Source: Candidatus Pelagibacter sp. TMED118
GTDB lineage: Bacteria; Pseudomonadota; Alphaproteobacteria; Pelagibacterales; Pelagibacteraceae
Direction of reading: 5' to 3'
DNA: 7,545 nucleotides
NCBI GenBank assembly: GCA_002170205.2
Contig: NHFT02000004.1
Coordinates: 74,968 to 82,512 of the forward strand
Positions 6,197 to 7,545 of this stretch are shown one piece after another (the stretch's first letter is position 1; each line of letters opens with the position of its first letter). The notes beneath the pieces were generated by a model. The model did not search any database. It had not been told where the DNA came from and saw only the letters and a list, made by a program, of their open reading frames with translations. The position numbers and the translations under genes are program-made.

Positions 6197-7075
6197 ATGA
6201 GGAAACAAAACTATCTTAATAATAAAGACATGCTTAAAGAAATACATAAAAGTAAACTCAGTTATTGCTATGTACTAGATGATGATTACAGTAGATTTGA
6301 TACAATAGTAGAAAATATTGATGATGTAAAAAATTCAGAAGTGATACAAGTAGCAAAAGAAAACAGAGCTAGACAGTTAAGTATTGAAGCATATGAACGT
6401 GCATATTTCGATTGGTATGATGATCCGAAAAGCAAACAAAGTCAAAAACCCAAACAAATTAATTACAAGATCGATCCAGACACAATAGATGAAAAAAGTT
6501 TAGTATTTAGACTTATGACTTTTGACCATGTTCCACTGGAGCCTGGTAGAAAAAACAAGCCAAAAACTGTAGCTGATCATCATAGTAAATGTAACTTCCC
6601 TCCATTCAAACATTATGCTTACATTCATGGTGAACTAAAAGAATGCTTGCGTAGTCATTGGGAAGGTGGATTAGACAATGGTAAATTTAATACACAACAT
6701 GGTGCTATTACTAATAATCTAGCAAAAATGTATATTAAACTGTGTGAACGTTACAGTATGCGTAGCAACTGGCGTGGATACACTTATGTAGATGAAATGC
6801 GTAGTCATGCATTATTACAACTATCGCAAATTGGATTGCAGTTCAACGAGCTAAAAAGTGAAAATCCATTTGCATATTACACAGCCGCGGTTACCAATAG
6901 TTTTACAAGAGTATTGAACCTAGAGAAACGTAACCAAAATATCAGAGATGACCTACTACAAGAAGCAGGTCAAACACCAAGTTGGACACGTCAAATCGAA
7001 CACGAAATGGCTGAACGTGCTAAATGGGACGAAAAATCAGACAAAGAACGCAAAGAACATGGATTTAACGTTTAG
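6197..7075 (+). CDS. 55: gp55-type late-transcription sigma factor with a large N-terminal insert
   Basis: gp55 replaces the host sigma factor on RNA polymerase and recognises late promoters. The N-terminus NYLNNKDMLKEIHKSK (5-20) resembles T4 gp55 (NYVNNKELLQAI). The sigma core lies at about 165-245: ITNNLAKMYIKLCERYSMRS, WRGYTYVDEMRSHALLQLSQ, then ENPFAYYTAAVTNSFTRVLN, corresponding to the T4 segment around the Y-x-NPHAYITQ helix. RNQNIRDDLLQEAGQTPSWTRQ (245-266) reads like gp55 of marine T4-like phages. At 292 residues it is over 100 longer than T4 gp55 (185). The extra sequence (about 21-160) includes a His/Cys cluster (H128, H129, C132, H139, H144, C150, H154). The C-terminus is charged and ends in GFNV, without an obvious match to the T4 SLDFLYE-type sliding-clamp motif. 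The gene is divergent from the baseplate operon, has its own consensus promoter, and uses the ATG placed after AAGGA. Confidence 0.87.
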   Translation: MRKQNYLNNKDMLKEIHKSKLSYCYVLDDDYSRFDTIVENIDDVKNSEVIQVAKENRARQLSIEAYERAYFDWYDDPKSKQSQKPKQINYKIDPDTIDEKSLVFRLMTFDHVPLEPGRKNKPKTVADHHSKCNFPPFKHYAYIHGELKECLRSHWEGGLDNGKFNTQHGAITNNLAKMYIKLCERYSMRSNWRGYTYVDEMRSHALLQLSQIGLQFNELKSENPFAYYTAAVTNSFTRVLNLEKRNQNIRDDLLQEAGQTPSWTRQIEHEMAERAKWDEKSDKERKEHGFNV

Positions 7076-7078
7076 GCA

Positions 7079-7107
7079 TTGACAAGGTGTAGTTATGAAA
7101 CTATACT
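7079..7107 (+). promoter_or_regulatory. Sigma70-type promoter for gp47
   Basis: TTGACA at 7079-7084 and TATACT at 7102-7107 are separated by 17 bp; the first is perfect and the second has one mismatch. The -35 box begins only 4 nt after the gp55 stop codon. The expected start is near 7114, leaving a leader of about 27 nt before the gp47 ATG. The spacer and -10 box lie inside a quasi-palindrome (7087-7106). Confidence 0.72.
7087..7106. repeat. Quasi-palindrome overlapping the gp47 promoter
   Basis: GTGTAGTT and AACTATAC form an inverted repeat around a 4-nt centre (ATGA), with seven Watson-Crick pairs and one G-T. The right arm covers most of the -10 box. It could be an operator. It lacks a T-run and sits in the promoter, so a terminator for gp55 is less likely. 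Confidence 0.45.
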
Positions 7108-7140
7108 AGCTTTAACGTCTGAACTACGAATTGGATAACC

Positions 7141-7545
7141 ATGTCATTCTTTAACCGTGCGGCTTGCTTTACGGATATACATTTCGGAAACAAGAACAAT
7201 AGCAAACAACACAATCGTGATTGTGCAGAGTTTGTTGATTGGTTTGTTGAACAAGCAAAAGCTAACAACTGTGAAACTTGTATATTCTTAGGAGACTGGC
7301 ATCATCATAGAGCCAGTGTGAATGTTAGTACACTCAACTATAGTGTTGAAAATGTAGCAAAGCTCAGTAAAACATTTAAAAAAGTGTATATGATAACAGG
7401 TAATCACGATCTCTATTATAGAGAAAAACGTGACTATAACAGTTTGCCTTATGCAGAACTTTTTGACAATGTGCATCTTATAAACGAACAAACATTTGTA
7501 CAAGATGATGTAGCACTTGTTCCTTGGCTAGTCGGAGATGAATGG
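7141..7545 (+). CDS. 47: gp47 recombination endonuclease subunit (SbcD/Mre11-like), N-terminal part
   Basis: T4 gp47 is the nuclease subunit of the gp46/gp47 (Rad50/Mre11-like) complex that resects DNA ends for recombination-dependent replication and helps degrade host DNA. The window contains the first 135 codons, in frame to its end. Metallophosphoesterase motifs are in order: D12-x-H14 in FTDIHFG, GDWHHHR (51-57, metal ligand D52), and GNHD (87-90, N88 and H89). VPWLVGDEW (127-135) matches the LIPW strand seen in T4 gp47. The third and fourth metal motifs (later His residues) would lie beyond the window. The ATG at 7141 gives the expected short lead into the first metal motif; its ribosome site is weak (GGATA). 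The gp55-gp47 order resembles T4. A gp46 gene probably follows but is not visible. Confidence 0.9.
   Translation, partial: MSFFNRAACFTDIHFGNKNNSKQHNRDCAEFVDWFVEQAKANNCETCIFLGDWHHHRASVNVSTLNYSVENVAKLSKTFKKVYMITGNHDLYYREKRDYNSLPYAELFDNVHLINEQTFVQDDVALVPWLVGDEW

Noticed and set aside
7076..7140. Rho-independent terminator after gp55
   Set aside because: The only inverted repeat there is AT-rich, lacks a following T-run, and coincides with a well-spaced promoter.
7210..7225. Perfect 7-bp inverted repeat CACAATC-GT-GATTGTG
   Set aside because: It lies inside gp47 codons, has no T-run, and is expected occasionally by chance. No regulatory reading is supported.
7288..7503. Minus-strand open frame of 71 codons
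   Set aside because: It is antisense to gp47, whose metal-binding motifs prove the other strand is coding.

Overview
The window looks like a piece of a T4-like myovirus genome, most likely one infecting a marine bacterium. The reasons are a compact AT-rich sequence with almost no intergenic DNA, a run of recognisable T4-type baseplate genes, a late sigma factor (gp55) followed by the recombination nuclease subunit gp47, and an exact T4-type late promoter (TATAAATA). The gp55, gp47, gp5 and gp48/54 proteins read like those of marine T4-like phages (cyanophages, pelagiphages) more than those of enteric T4. The host cannot be named from this sequence.

The left and central part (1-6098) is one leftward operon. 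Read in its own direction it encodes: a cytidylyltransferase-fold enzyme (6098-5505), a gp48/gp54-type tail-tube cap/initiator (5521-4916), the small baseplate wedge protein gp53 (4916-4617), an 899-residue gp27-like hub protein ending in an M15-type peptidase domain (4614-1915), a gp5-type central spike without the T4 lysozyme domain (1910-396), and the start of an unidentified protein (396-1, cut by the window edge). Junctions are a 17-nt overlap, two TAATG stop/start overlaps, and gaps of 2 and 4 nt, so the genes are almost certainly co-transcribed and probably translationally coupled. The late promoter lies directly upstream of the first gene.

The right part (6197-7545) is transcribed rightward: gp55 (6197-7075), then the first 135 codons of gp47 (7141 onward). 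Each has its own sigma70-type promoter: TTGACA-17-TATAAT before gp55 and TTGACA-17-TATACT before gp47. They therefore look like genes read early by the unmodified host polymerase.

The 98-nt divergent region 6099-6196 is the regulatory centre. Host polymerase can make gp55 to the right, and gp55 should then direct polymerase to the late promoter firing left into the baseplate genes. The most notable protein observation is that the peptidoglycan-cutting activity of the tail tip appears to sit on the hub protein (M15 peptidase) and not on the spike (gp5 lysozyme, as in T4). Other points are a large gp55 insert rich in His/Cys and a 10-bp sequence shared by the two promoter regions. No RNA genes, CRISPR arrays, insertion sequences or gene-free stretches over 300 bases were seen.
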